NCBI GenBank assembly: GCA_905181875.1
Contig: CAJIZH010000003.1
Location: 186,001-250,000, forward strand
Source of the DNA: Flavobacteriales bacterium UBA6770
GTDB taxonomy: Bacteria > Bacteroidota > Bacteroidia > Flavobacteriales_G > Salibacteraceae
Direction: 5' to 3'
Length of the DNA stretch: 64,000 nucleotides
Shown here: piece by piece, positions 43,708 through 53,036 of the stretch
How positions within the stretch are numbered: the stretch's first letter is position 1
Layout of the letters: each line of letters opens with the position of its first letter
Made by a program: the position numbers and the translations under genes
The notes under the pieces: generated by a model
What the model was told of the DNA's origin: nothing
Database searches by the model: none
The model's input: the letters and a program-made list of their open reading frames with translations, nothing else

Positions 43708-46700
43708 ATGAAAAAACGATTAAGTCTTATTTCTTGCTTTTTTGTTGCAGGTTTTGGGGTAAACGCTCAAACCTCAATTAAAGAAAGCCAGAATATTGCA
43801 GTTCCTGCGTCGGTTGAAGAAACCATAAGATGGGACAAATACGGAATTACTTCAGGAGCAAAAAAGAATAACGTTCTATCTCCGGTAAACTTTGGATCAA
43901 GAGCTACATCAAGTGCAGGTATCGTCCTCGGAACCTCACAATATGATTTAATGACCAATGCTGCTATTGACAACAGATTTGTTAGTCATTCTGATGGCAC
44001 CTTTTCTGCTGGCTTTATAATGTCAAGTCAAGGAGATCCTTATGCTAATCGTGGAACTGGATACTTATATCATGACGGAACCTCATGGACTGTTAAGACT
44101 CCAGTAAATAGAATCGAGTCTGAAAGAGTTGGTTGGGCATCAATTATGTACACTGGCAATGGTGATGAAATCGTAATTTCACATACCACTGCTTCCAATC
44201 AATTGATCATGTTAAAAAGAAATGGCAAAGGTGCTGGTGCTTGGACTGAAACAAAAGATCCAACAGGTGCCAAAGTTGCTCCTACTGTGGGTTCTGGATA
44301 CCTCATATGGCCGAGAGCTGTAGTTGGAGGACCTAGTAATAATACCGTGCATTTAATTGCTCTTACTGAGCCCGTCGCTCCTGCTACTGGTGGAGGTTTT
44401 AATGGTCAATTGGTTGGCGGAATGGATGGTGCCTTGGTCTACAGTAGATCTGATGATGGTGGAGCTACTTGGACAGTAAAAAACAAAATTCTAAAAGGTA
44501 TTGATGCTAGCGTTTACAGTGGAATTGGTGGTGATTCTTATGCCATTACTGCAGATGGAAACAACGTAGCTATTGCTGTATTTCACCGATTTGGTGACGT
44601 AAGAGTAGTAAAATCAAGTGACAATGGAAGAACTTGGAATACACACATTCCTCTTGATTTTCAGCGTGATGCTTTTGATTTAGGTGATTTTGCTATAACA
44701 GATACACCTACTACTTCAGATAACACTGGTGATCTAATTATTGACAAAAATGGAATGGTGCATGTTTTCTTTGGAACATGGAGATGGAACGATGATGATA
44801 TTACAGATAATCCACCAATGTACAATACGTTCCCACTTGCGAATGGACTAGCTTATTGGAAAGAATCTTATGGAGACAACAATCACCAAAGACTATTCAA
44901 TTTTCAAGATGTAAATGCTGATGGAGTAGTTGGAATAGTTGGATACCCAGCTAATTTTGATGGTCTTACAAATTATGGAGGAAAATCCGTCTGTTCATTC
45001 CCATCCGTTGGAATGAATAGTTCAGGTGACCTTTTCTTGAAATTCACAAACCTTATGGAAGACGGATCTTCTACAGGTGGAAAACTTTATAATAACGGTT
45101 CACGTCATTTCCGTCACGAATGGGTTACTCGTTCTAATGACGGTGGATGTTCTTGGTCTGCTCCTAAAGACATGACCGATGCTGGTGCTGGTTTTGAAGA
45201 ATGTGTTTATGGTGTTGTACCTAAAAAAATTGACAGTAAATTCCGTATGATTTATATGGAAGATGGTGCTCCCGGAACTGCAGTTGGTCCTGAAACTCAC
45301 GCTGTCGGAAACAACGAAATGGTATACTTAGAAGTAAATGCCTCTAGTATTTCTGCTGCAAAAGACATTTGCATTACTACTATTTTTGGATCAAATGAGC
45401 TTTGCCCGGGCGATAGTGCTGTTCTTGATGCTAGTGCTTCATGTGGTACTGCCTATACTTGGAAAGATCAGTTTGGTACAACTTTAAGTTCTATTGCTTC
45501 ATTGAATATTACTACAACAGGAACTTATACTTGTGATATTATGACGGCATGTGGTCTTCAGCAAGAGTCATTTGAAGTAGTAAGACCTTCAAATGGTCAA
45601 GGACCAAAAATTAGTGTTTCTTCTTCAGTTTCACAATTATGTGCTACTGGATCTCAAGCTGTACTTACTGTTAATGCCTCTTCTTTTGGATCAAATGGAA
45701 GTATTATTTGGGACAGAGGAATACCGGGAACTGTTGACACATTTTCAATTACATCACCTGGAACTTATATTGTTGAAGTAGCAAATTGTGCTGGTAGTTC
45801 AATTGACACAATTATTGTTGACACTGTAGATGCAGTTAACGCAACAATAACAGGAGCACAATTCCTATGTCCAGGAGAACAATCAACGCTTAGCGTACCT
45901 GAAAATCCAGATGGAACTTACACGTGGAAAGATGGTAGTGGAGCAACAATTGGTTCTACAAGAACTTTAACTGTTAATGCTTCTGGTACCTATACCGTTG
46001 ATGTAACTGCATGTAGTAGTGCTTTAACAGGCTCAAATTCAATAGTAGTGAGCGCAGAACCTGCACCCACAGCTGCAATTGCAATTGTAAATGGTGGTTC
46101 AGCTAAAGTTTGTATTGATGCAGATGGATCAATTGACCTTCTGGCTACAGGACAAACAAATGCTTCCTTTAAATGGAGTAATGGTGGTACAGGTTCTTTA
46201 ATCAGCATTCCTACTAATGTAATTGGAACTCAAAATATTACTACATATTCTTTCAACTCTTGTGGTGATTCAATTATCTCAAATTCATTAACAATTGAAG
46301 TAGTCGCTCTGCCTAATAAACCACTATTATCTGAAAGTAATAATGTTATCACTTCAGGAACAAGTGCAGGTGTAAAATGGTATTTCGACGAATCTCGTGG
46401 ACAAGGATGGCAGTTTACAGGCGAAACAGGAGCAACTTTCAATGTTGACCTAACTAAGTACAAAAGAAATGGAACTGTTTTCGGTGCTTCAATAACTGAC
46501 CTTAGCACTGGTTGTGAGTCAGAAGTTGCACTATTGGTTGGATTCCAAGTTGGTGTAGGTTCTGTTATTACAAACGAAGAATCGATTGCTATTTTCCCAA
46601 ATCCAAATACAGGTGAGTTCAATATTAACTTAAGTGGAATTTCTGGAAATACAACTGTTGAATTAACCATTAACAATAGTGTTGGTCAAGTTGTATATGA

Positions 46701-46827
46701 AACTATAATTGATGTAATTTCAAATCATTCTGAACCTGTTAGTCTGAAAGGTTTAGATAAAGGGGTTTACTTCCTAAACGTTTCTAACGGAGCTGAAAAA
46801 ACTACACATAGAATTGTAGTTCAATAA
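43708..46827 (+). CDS. Large secreted Asp-box (sialidase-like) protein with type IX sorting domain
   Basis: 1039 aa. The signal peptide ends at VNAQ (residue 21). Residues about 60-550 form a beta-propeller-like region with Asp-box motifs SRSDDGGATWTVKN, SSDNGRTWNTH and SNDGGCSWSAPK (S-x-D-x-G-x-T/S-W), as in sialidases and BNR proteins. Two or three Ig-like segments follow (about 570-870), each with a CPGD/CPGE-type start. The last ~75 residues (IFPNPNTGEFNINLSG...KGVYFLNVSNG) are a type A C-terminal domain for T9SS export. It is exported to the cell surface or medium. The catalytic Arg triad and Tyr of true sialidases cannot be confirmed by eye, so enzymatic activity is uncertain. Confidence 0.8.
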   Translation: MKKRLSLISCFFVAGFGVNAQTSIKESQNIAVPASVEETIRWDKYGITSGAKKNNVLSPVNFGSRATSSAGIVLGTSQYDLMTNAAIDNRFVSHSDGTFSAGFIMSSQGDPYANRGTGYLYHDGTSWTVKTPVNRIESERVGWASIMYTGNGDEIVISHTTASNQLIMLKRNGKGAGAWTETKDPTGAKVAPTVGSGYLIWPRAVVGGPSNNTVHLIALTEPVAPATGGGFNGQLVGGMDGALVYSRSDDGGATWTVKNKILKGIDASVYSGIGGDSYAITADGNNVAIAVFHRFGDVRVVKSSDNGRTWNTHIPLDFQRDAFDLGDFAITDTPTTSDNTGDLIIDKNGMVHVFFGTWRWNDDDITDNPPMYNTFPLANGLAYWKESYGDNNHQRLFNFQDVNADGVVGIVGYPANFDGLTNYGGKSVCSFPSVGMNSSGDLFLKFTNLMEDGSSTGGKLYNNGSRHFRHEWVTRSNDGGCSWSAPKDMTDAGAGFEECVYGVVPKKIDSKFRMIYMEDGAPGTAVGPETHAVGNNEMVYLEVNASSISAAKDICITTIFGSNELCPGDSAVLDASASCGTAYTWKDQFGTTLSSIASLNITTTGTYTCDIMTACGLQQESFEVVRPSNGQGPKISVSSSVSQLCATGSQAVLTVNASSFGSNGSIIWDRGIPGTVDTFSITSPGTYIVEVANCAGSSIDTIIVDTVDAVNATITGAQFLCPGEQSTLSVPENPDGTYTWKDGSGATIGSTRTLTVNASGTYTVDVTACSSALTGSNSIVVSAEPAPTAAIAIVNGGSAKVCIDADGSIDLLATGQTNASFKWSNGGTGSLISIPTNVIGTQNITTYSFNSCGDSIISNSLTIEVVALPNKPLLSESNNVITSGTSAGVKWYFDESRGQGWQFTGETGATFNVDLTKYKRNGTVFGASITDLSTGCESEVALLVGFQVGVGSVITNEESIAIFPNPNTGEFNINLSGISGNTTVELTINNSVGQVVYETIIDVISNHSEPVSLKGLDKGVYFLNVSNGAEKTTHRIVVQ

Positions 46828-46843
46828 GAAATATTATCTGAAT

Positions 46844-46884
46844 AAAAAAACTCCCTTCCGGTTTCCGGAAGGGAGTTTTTTTTT
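46844..46884 (+). terminator. Rho-independent terminator after the Asp-box protein gene
   Basis: An A run, CTCCCTTCCGG (46851-46861), loop TTT, CCGGAAGGGAG (46865-46875), then a run of nine T. A perfect 11-bp GC-rich stem flanked by A and T runs, possibly bidirectional. The rest of 46885-47089 has no gene. Confidence 0.93.
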
Positions 46885-46978
46885 GATTTAAAAGCTAATA
46901 ATGGTTTTGGTTGTATGCACCTTGTAATCGTCAACTTTTGAATTTGACTGCATACCATCTCCTTCTAATTAACTCCAG

Positions 46979-47004
46979 AATAGCATTTTTACTTAAATGC
47001 TATT
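46979..47004. repeat. 10-bp inverted repeat in the 46.9-47.1 kb gap
   Basis: AATAGCATTT (46979-46988) and AAATGCTATT (46995-47004) are perfect complements with a 6-base loop. There is no T run on either side, so a terminator for the bshB1 transcript is possible but not clear. Confidence 0.35.
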
Positions 47005-47089
47005 ATCCGTCTTAAATTACGAATAGTGAAACCTTCATAAAAAGTCAGGTAAATCAACTCAACATGCCTTCTGAATTTACTTTAACCTC

Positions 47090-47791
47090 TTATCTGAGAT
47101 TTAAAATATTGTCTATTCCTATTGGTCTTTCCACAGTAAAACCTTCACCGAATTCTACACCAATCATTCTACCATACTCTCTAGCTCGAGCTTCCAGAAA
47201 ATCTTTAAATTCTTTAGAGCTAATTGGAGAAGAAGGTTCTTTAGATTTTGGATCGTAAAATTGACTAGAATAAGCCATAATACATTCCGTTTTCTTTGAC
47301 CAATATGGTGTTATATCAATTACAAAATTTGGTGTCATGCCTCGATCTTGAATGTAATTATATACTGATTTTGGCCGCCAAGGTTTTTGATTGGTTTCTA
47401 CTTTAACTAATCCACTTAAAAAGCAAGCCCTAGAAACAAGTGTTGCTCCTCTAGCATGATCTGGGTGACGATCAGAAATTGCATTCGCAAAAACTACTTC
47501 TGGACGATATTTTCTAATCATTTCAACAACTTTCAATAAGTTGGGTTCATTAATTTCGAAAAAACCATCTTGTAGCCCAAGGTTTACACGCACTGAAAGA
47601 CCAAGAATTTGCGCTGCTTTATCAGCTTCTTGTAATCTTAAAGTAGCATTTCCTCTAGTTCCTAACTCACCTTGAGTAAGATCAACAGCGCCAATCTTTA
47701 GCCCTAAACTGGAATGATGCAATAAGGCGCCCGAAGCAGCCAATTCAATATCGTCAGGATGCGCTCCAAAAGCAAGAATATCTAATTTCAT
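47090..47791 (-). CDS. bshB1: Bacillithiol biosynthesis deacetylase BshB1
   Basis: 233 aa from the ATG at 47791; a TTG two codons earlier is less likely. LAFGAHPDDIELAASG carries the AHPDD zinc-binding motif of LmbE-like deacetylases; RHPDHARGA gives the HPDH ligand, and MAYSSQFYDP is the BshB1-type C-terminal motif. It removes the acetyl group from GlcNAc-malate in the synthesis of bacillithiol, the low-molecular-weight thiol of Firmicutes and many Bacteroidota. The other bsh genes are not in the window. Confidence 0.92.
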   Translation of the reverse strand: MKLDILAFGAHPDDIELAASGALLHHSSLGLKIGAVDLTQGELGTRGNATLRLQEADKAAQILGLSVRVNLGLQDGFFEINEPNLLKVVEMIRKYRPEVVFANAISDRHPDHARGATLVSRACFLSGLVKVETNQKPWRPKSVYNYIQDRGMTPNFVIDITPYWSKKTECIMAYSSQFYDPKSKEPSSPISSKEFKDFLEARAREYGRMIGVEFGEGFTVERPIGIDNILNLR

Positions 47792-47811
47792 GTTCAATAA
47801 GTTTCTACGAT

Positions 47812-47819
47812 TAACTTTG
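47812..47819 (+). promoter_or_regulatory. -7 promoter element (TAACTTTG) for the ccm operon
   Basis: TAACTTTG matches TAnnTTTG, 34 bases before the ccmB GTG, in the divergent gap with bshB1. Confidence 0.45.
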
Positions 47820-47853
47820 CAAAAGTCAGTATTTATAGCTTAACATATAAAAA

Positions 47854-48513
47854 GTGGAGTTTAGTCGCGTAAAATCATTGGTACACAAAGAGTTCTTGCT
47901 CGATTGGAAAGAGAAAAATAGCATTGCTAGTATTCTTATTTACGTCACCAGCACCGTTTTCGTTTGCTACTTATCCTTCCAAACCATCATCGATACAACA
48001 ACATTTAATGCATTGCTTTGGATTATCATTCTGTTCACATCTGTGAATACAATAACTAAGAGCTTCGTGCAAGAGTCGGAAAACAGATTGCTATACATGT
48101 ACTCGCTAGCAAACCCTCAAGAAATTATAATGGGGAAGTTGATTTATAATTCAGTTCTTTTACTAATAATTTCTTTAGTTACATTTTCAGCGTATGCTCT
48201 TTTTCTTGGAAATCCTATTGTAGATCTTCCCGGCTTCGTTGGGACCCTAGTGTTAGGGTCTTTAGGCTTATCTATTCTTCTGACAGTGATGGCTGCCATT
48301 GCTTCAAAATCATCCAATAATCCAGCGCTAATGGCGATATTGAGTTTCCCAATTATTATCCCATTTTTAATTACAATTATAGCATTGTCACTCAATTTTT
48401 CACAAGGTGTTAATGATGCTCAAAATTTTAGATATTTCTTAGCAATTGGCGGTATTATGGCCATCGGCATAACCATGGCCTACATTTTATTTCCATACCT
48501 TTGGCGCGACTAA
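47854..48513 (+). CDS. ccmB: Haem exporter protein CcmB
   Basis: 219 aa with a GTG start and six hydrophobic segments. VKSLVHKEFLLDWKEKNSI and the following YVTSTVFVCYLSFQ fit CcmB, the membrane subunit of the CcmABCD complex that moves holo-CcmE after haem loading. The ATPase gene ccmA is not adjacent. It is the first gene of a tight run ccmB-C-D-E-F. Confidence 0.85.
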   Translation: MEFSRVKSLVHKEFLLDWKEKNSIASILIYVTSTVFVCYLSFQTIIDTTTFNALLWIIILFTSVNTITKSFVQESENRLLYMYSLANPQEIIMGKLIYNSVLLLIISLVTFSAYALFLGNPIVDLPGFVGTLVLGSLGLSILLTVMAAIASKSSNNPALMAILSFPIIIPFLITIIALSLNFSQGVNDAQNFRYFLAIGGIMAIGITMAYILFPYLWRD

Positions 48514-48528
48514 AATCAAGGTGAGATT

Positions 48529-49191
48529 ATGGGCAAAAATTGGTGGAAAATTTTAGGCGTTGTATTGGTTAGCTACAGTATAGTAGGCGGTTTTCTAGTA
48601 CCAGTTCCAGAGCTCCCAATTCTAAACGAAACCATCCGAAATACTTACTTTCACATTCCGATGTGGTTTGCGATGATGGCCTTGCTCTCCTACTCTCTAT
48701 TCCATTCAATAAAATTTCTAGCGGGCTTCGATTTACAGCACGATAATAAGGCAGATCAAAGTGTTCAAGTTGCATTAGTATTGGGTTTATTTGGATTACT
48801 TACGGGAATGATCTGGGCTCAGTATACTTGGGGCAGCTTTTGGACGAATGATGTAAAGTTAAATGGCACTGCGATTTCCATGCTCACTTATCTTGCGTAC
48901 ATTATACTTAGAGGCTCTATAGAAGATGAGCATCGAAAAGCTAAAGTTGCCGCCGTCTACAACATTTTCGCATGGGTAATGATGATTCTCTTTATAATGG
49001 TAATTCCTAGATTGAACGACAGCTTGCATCCAGGCAATGGAGGTAATCCAGCTTTTGGAAGTTATGATATGGACAATACAATGCGTATCGTTTTTTACCC
49101 TGCAGTTATAGGTTGGATACTCATAGGAGCCTGGATTACCAGTATTAAAATACGAATTAAAAACATTGATGATACTCAGAAATATGCGTAG
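48529..49191 (+). CDS. ccmC: Cytochrome c assembly protein CcmC
   Basis: 220 aa with six hydrophobic segments. The periplasmic tryptophan-rich loop reads WAQYTWGSFWTNDVKLNG, a variant of the WGTWWxWDxRLT haem-handling motif that keeps the first W, the second W and the D. Histidines flanking the loop (TYFHIPMW, NDSLHPG) fit the axial haem ligands. CcmC presents haem to CcmE in the inner membrane. Its end overlaps ccmD by 8 bases. Confidence 0.88.
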   Translation: MGKNWWKILGVVLVSYSIVGGFLVPVPELPILNETIRNTYFHIPMWFAMMALLSYSLFHSIKFLAGFDLQHDNKADQSVQVALVLGLFGLLTGMIWAQYTWGSFWTNDVKLNGTAISMLTYLAYIILRGSIEDEHRKAKVAAVYNIFAWVMMILFIMVIPRLNDSLHPGNGGNPAFGSYDMDNTMRIVFYPAVIGWILIGAWITSIKIRIKNIDDTQKYA

Positions 49192-49399
49192 TAATATCTC
49201 ATTTTTTCTCACAACGATTTTTTTCTTCTTAATGAATGGACTCAGCGCACAAGGAGTTGAGATGGCGACAAATATGCGATCAGAAGGAAAGATTTACGTG
49301 GTAGTTGCTGTAGTACTTATCATTTTTATAGGCTTAGCAATTTATCTATTCAGCATAGATAAGAAACTTGACAAGTTGGAAAAAAATAATCCAAAATGA
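49184..49399 (+). CDS. ccmD: CcmD-like small membrane protein
   Basis: 71 aa from the ATG at 49184, which overlaps the ccmC stop; another ATG at 49169 is possible. It has a signal-like N-terminal hydrophobic stretch ending at GLSAQG, a second membrane helix (IYVVVAVVLIIFIGLAIYLF), and a charged tail KKLDKLEKN. Small size, the helix-plus-charged-tail form, and its place between ccmC and ccmE point to CcmD, which helps release loaded CcmE. The sequence itself is weakly conserved. Confidence 0.72.
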   Translation: MRSNISFFLTTIFFFLMNGLSAQGVEMATNMRSEGKIYVVVAVVLIIFIGLAIYLFSIDKKLDKLEKNNPK

Positions 49400-49821
49400 A
49401 AAAAACACACATCATTGGAATTATTGTAATTGCTATTTCGATTGGAGTGATTTTCGGCTCTATTAATGATTCTAGCACCTACTCAAATTTCACAGAATCT
49501 TCAAAAAATGAACAAGCTGAGTTTCACATTGTCGGTTACTTAAACAAAGAGAAGCCGCAAGTGTACGAACCCCAGAAAAATCCAGATCTATTTCAGTTTT
49601 ATATGTACGATAAGGACAGTGTAGAGCGTAAGGTAGTTCTTCATAAATCGAAACCTCAAGATTTTGATCGGTCAGAACAAATTGTAATTATTGGAAAGTC
49701 AAAAAAGAATGAATTTCATGCCGATCAAATTTTAATGAAATGTCCATCTAAATATGATAACGGGTCGCCTGAATTTCAGTCACCTGAAGAACTAGAAAAA
49801 GAACGCACAGCGAATTCATGA
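49396..49821 (+). CDS. ccmE: Cytochrome c maturation protein CcmE, CxxxY type
   Basis: 141 aa. An N-terminal membrane helix (about 5-22) is followed by an OB-fold domain. The haem attachment site, normally HxxxY, reads CPSKY (Cys116, Tyr120) in KCPSKY. A Cys in this position is known from archaeal and Desulfovibrio CcmE (the System I* variant). CcmE binds haem covalently and carries it to CcmF for attachment to apocytochromes in the periplasm. It overlaps ccmD by 4 bases and ccmF as ATGA. Confidence 0.88.
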   Translation: MKKTHIIGIIVIAISIGVIFGSINDSSTYSNFTESSKNEQAEFHIVGYLNKEKPQVYEPQKNPDLFQFYMYDKDSVERKVVLHKSKPQDFDRSEQIVIIGKSKKNEFHADQILMKCPSKYDNGSPEFQSPEELEKERTANS

Positions 49822-52226
49822 AATATATAGGTGAACACCTCATTGTAGGTCAATTAGGAAATTTCTTTGTTGTAACAAGTTTCTGCTTTGCATTACTGGC
49901 AATGCTTTCGTATTTCTACGCATCTAAAAACGAAGATAAAACATGGAAAAAACTAGCTAATATTTCCTTTATAGGTCATACCGCTAGTGTTTTTGGAATA
50001 GTTGCGGTATTGTTTTACATGCTGATGAATCAGTATTTTGAATACTACTATGTATGGCAACATTCAAGTAAAGCACTGCCACTTCGATATATTTTCTCTT
50101 GCTTCTGGGAAGGTCAGGAAGGCAGCTTTCTTCTTTGGACATTCTGGCATACCGTTTTAGGGTCAATAATCATTTGGAGAAATGGAAAATTGACAACCAG
50201 TGTAATGGCTATATTTTCCTCTGTACAAGTATTTTTGTCGAGTATGCTTCTGGGAGTATATATACTAGAATATAAAGTGGGTTCAAATCCATTTACAGTT
50301 CTACTAAGAGATCATCCTGAATTTGTAAACCTACCCCTATTCAAAAGCGCAGACTATCTGTTGCATTTAGATGGCCGAGGCTTAAACCCTCTTTTGCAGA
50401 ATTATTGGATGACAATCCACCCTCCTACTCTTTTTCTTGGTTTTGCATCAACTCTAGTTCCTTTCGCCTATGCACTCGCTGGACTATGGAAAAAACGATA
50501 CAATGAATGGATAAAACCTGCAATGCCATGGACTATTTTTAGCGTAATGATTTTAGGTACGGGAATTCTTATGGGCGGTGCTTGGGCATACGAAGCTTTA
50601 AGTTTTGGGGGCTTTTGGGCTTGGGATCCCGTTGAGAATGCATCATTAGTTCCTTGGTTAACCCTTGTCGGCGGAATGCATTTAATGCTAATTCAAGAAA
50701 AAAAAGGTGGTGTATCTTTTACCATGTTTGGACTGGTTCTTATCTCCTTTATATTGATTTTATATTCGACATTTCTTACCAGAAGTGGAATCTTAGGAGA
50801 CTCTTCAGTGCATGCATTTACCGATTTAGGAATGTCTGGACAATTACTGTTGTACCTATTATCCTACATCTTTATTGCAATAGTTGCCTTGGTCGTAAAC
50901 TACAAATCGCTTCCCAGAAATAAAAAAGAAGAAGATTTGTGGACACGAGAGTTTTGGATGTTTACAGGTTCGTTGGTGTTATTTATTTCTTCGTTTCAAA
51001 TATTAATTAGCACCTCAATTCCAGTAATCAATAAAATATTTGGAAGTTCCCTTGCTCCTCCATCGGATGCTATTTCACATTACAACAGCTGGCAGATTCC
51101 GTTTGTAATATTGGTTTTACTTTTCATGAGTTTCAGCCAGTTCTTAAAATATAAAAAGTCTGCTTTTAAGTCCTTCTCAAAAGCAATCTTGAGGTCCCTA
51201 ATTGCTGCCCTAGTAATTAGCGGTGCAATTGGGTTCCTGCTCAAAATGACCAATCCGTTTGAGTTGTTTTTATTATTTACAGGATCTTTTGCTGTACTCG
51301 GTAATCTTGATTATTGGCTCTCTATTTTGAAAGGTAAGTTCAGACATGCTGGATCCTCAATTTCGCACATTGGGTTTGGAGTAATGATGATTGGAGCGCT
51401 TATTTCGATGAGCCAGCAAAAAAATATTAGTAACAACACCTCCAGCTTTGACGTTGAACAACTCGGTGAGGAATTTGAGAACAAAGAGAACATTCTCCTT
51501 ATGGAAAATGACACTCTTCCAATGGATGATTATTACGTAAGCTATCGCGGAAAAGAGGAAGAAGGAGTCAACGTATACTTCTTAGTAGAATATATGAAAC
51601 GATTGCCAAATGGTGATTTTGAATCCGTTTTCACTCTCAGACCAAGAGTGCAAACGAATCCTAGAATGGGAAATGTTGCAGAACCAGATACGCGGCATTT
51701 CTTAGATAAAGATATCTATACCCATGTCACATGGGCTATTCTGGAAGAAGATAAAAAAGATGAAGAAGAATATGGTGAACCCGAGGTTAAGAATGTAAAA
51801 GTTGGCGATACACTTTATCTAAAACAAAGCATCGTTATTCTTGATAGTGTAAGACGAATTCTCCCTATAGACATAAAGCAGGTTGAGCTGCAAGAAAGTG
51901 ATATTGCGGTAGAGGCTAAACTTATAGCTTGGGATTTTAATACTAAGAAACACACGTTAAGACCTTTATTCATTGTAAAGGATACGTCTGAAATTTATGG
52001 GTTACCTGATGGTATAGAGGACATAGGATTGAAAGTTTCATTTAATAACATCAATCCTAAAGATGGCTCCATTGAATTAACATTTATCCAAAAGAATGTC
52101 TCGCGTGATTTTATAGTTATGCAGGCCATAGTGTTTCCATATATCAATTTACTTTGGTTAGGTTGTTTTATAATGATTATCGGAACCATAATAGCCATTT
52201 ATTCTCGCGTTAAATTCGGTAAATAA
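49818..52226 (+). CDS. ccmF: Cytochrome c haem lyase subunit CcmF
   Basis: 802 aa with many hydrophobic segments. The WWD haem-handling motif reads FGGFWAWDPVENASLVPWL. MTIHPPTLFLGFASTLVPFA and TFLTRSGILGDSSVHAF are other CcmF signatures with conserved His residues. A long periplasmic domain (about 580-770) precedes the last helix. CcmF takes haem from CcmE and attaches it to the CxxCH of apocytochrome c. A one-base overlap (TAATG) couples it to the DUF2520 gene. Confidence 0.93.
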   Translation: MKYIGEHLIVGQLGNFFVVTSFCFALLAMLSYFYASKNEDKTWKKLANISFIGHTASVFGIVAVLFYMLMNQYFEYYYVWQHSSKALPLRYIFSCFWEGQEGSFLLWTFWHTVLGSIIIWRNGKLTTSVMAIFSSVQVFLSSMLLGVYILEYKVGSNPFTVLLRDHPEFVNLPLFKSADYLLHLDGRGLNPLLQNYWMTIHPPTLFLGFASTLVPFAYALAGLWKKRYNEWIKPAMPWTIFSVMILGTGILMGGAWAYEALSFGGFWAWDPVENASLVPWLTLVGGMHLMLIQEKKGGVSFTMFGLVLISFILILYSTFLTRSGILGDSSVHAFTDLGMSGQLLLYLLSYIFIAIVALVVNYKSLPRNKKEEDLWTREFWMFTGSLVLFISSFQILISTSIPVINKIFGSSLAPPSDAISHYNSWQIPFVILVLLFMSFSQFLKYKKSAFKSFSKAILRSLIAALVISGAIGFLLKMTNPFELFLLFTGSFAVLGNLDYWLSILKGKFRHAGSSISHIGFGVMMIGALISMSQQKNISNNTSSFDVEQLGEEFENKENILLMENDTLPMDDYYVSYRGKEEEGVNVYFLVEYMKRLPNGDFESVFTLRPRVQTNPRMGNVAEPDTRHFLDKDIYTHVTWAILEEDKKDEEEYGEPEVKNVKVGDTLYLKQSIVILDSVRRILPIDIKQVELQESDIAVEAKLIAWDFNTKKHTLRPLFIVKDTSEIYGLPDGIEDIGLKVSFNNINPKDGSIELTFIQKNVSRDFIVMQAIVFPYINLLWLGCFIMIIGTIIAIYSRVKFGK

Positions 52227-52990
52227 TGAAAACTAAGCCAACTATACTAGTAGTTGGGTCAGGCAATGTAGCTTGGCATTTGTGTAATTCATTCAATTTA
52301 TCAAAATATAAAATTAGGGGAATAGCAGCCAGATCACTTGAAAAACTAGAAGCGTTTAAACGCGATTTTTCTATTGAAGCTTTTAGTTTGAATGATTTTC
52401 CAGAAGTTGATATAATACTATTAGCTGTCTCTGATAGCTCAATACCTGCTGTTTCAGAAATATTTAAACACTCCAACTCCACCATCGCGCACACTTCGGG
52501 AGCTTTTGGAATAAAAGAGCTTCATGTTACTATTAAAAACAAAGGAGTTTTTTATCCGTTTCAAACTTTTACAAAAGGAAATAATAATTTAGACTACTCT
52601 TCTATTCCAACTTTTTTAGAATCTAACTCAGAACAGGTTGACGAACATCTGAAATATCTATCGAAAGCATTTGGGTCAAACCTTTATTTCATTGATACAG
52701 AAGCAAAAAAAGGCCTGCATGTAGCTGGTGTAATAGCGAATAATTTTATCAATAAACTACTACAAGAATCTATTGCTTTATTGGAACAAAACAAAATTCC
52801 GCAGGAAGTTATTTGGCCGCTTGTCGAAGAAACCTTGAAAAAAGCAAAGCTTACTGGACCTGTAAAAGCGCAAACTGGTCCTGCTATTCGAAATGATCAA
52901 ACAACAATAAATGAACATTTAGAATATCTCGAAAATGAGCCTAACCTGCAAAACGTCTACCTAAAATTGACTCAACTCATCCAAGAGTAA
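52226..52990 (+). CDS. Rossmann-like and DUF2520 domain protein
   Basis: 254 aa. The N-terminal NAD(P)-binding fold begins ILVVGSGNVAWHL, and DIILLAVSDSSIPAVSE continues it. The C-terminal helical DUF2520 domain contains GVFYPFQTF and AGVIANNFINKLLQES. This fusion is common and resembles F420-dependent NADP reductases and 6-phosphogluconate-type dehydrogenases. Its substrate is unknown. It is coupled to ccmF by TAATG and followed by the KdsC-like phosphatase. Confidence 0.85.
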   Translation: MKTKPTILVVGSGNVAWHLCNSFNLSKYKIRGIAARSLEKLEAFKRDFSIEAFSLNDFPEVDIILLAVSDSSIPAVSEIFKHSNSTIAHTSGAFGIKELHVTIKNKGVFYPFQTFTKGNNNLDYSSIPTFLESNSEQVDEHLKYLSKAFGSNLYFIDTEAKKGLHVAGVIANNFINKLLQESIALLEQNKIPQEVIWPLVEETLKKAKLTGPVKAQTGPAIRNDQTTINEHLEYLENEPNLQNVYLKLTQLIQE

Positions 52991-53036
52991 AATTCTTAAC
53001 AGTTCGCGCATTCGGTTTAATTTATCTTCGCAAGAC

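Noticed and set aside
45990..46676. Long antisense frames under the Asp-box protein gene
   Set aside because: They mirror codon bias of the sense gene, lack domain features, and have no promoter or start context.
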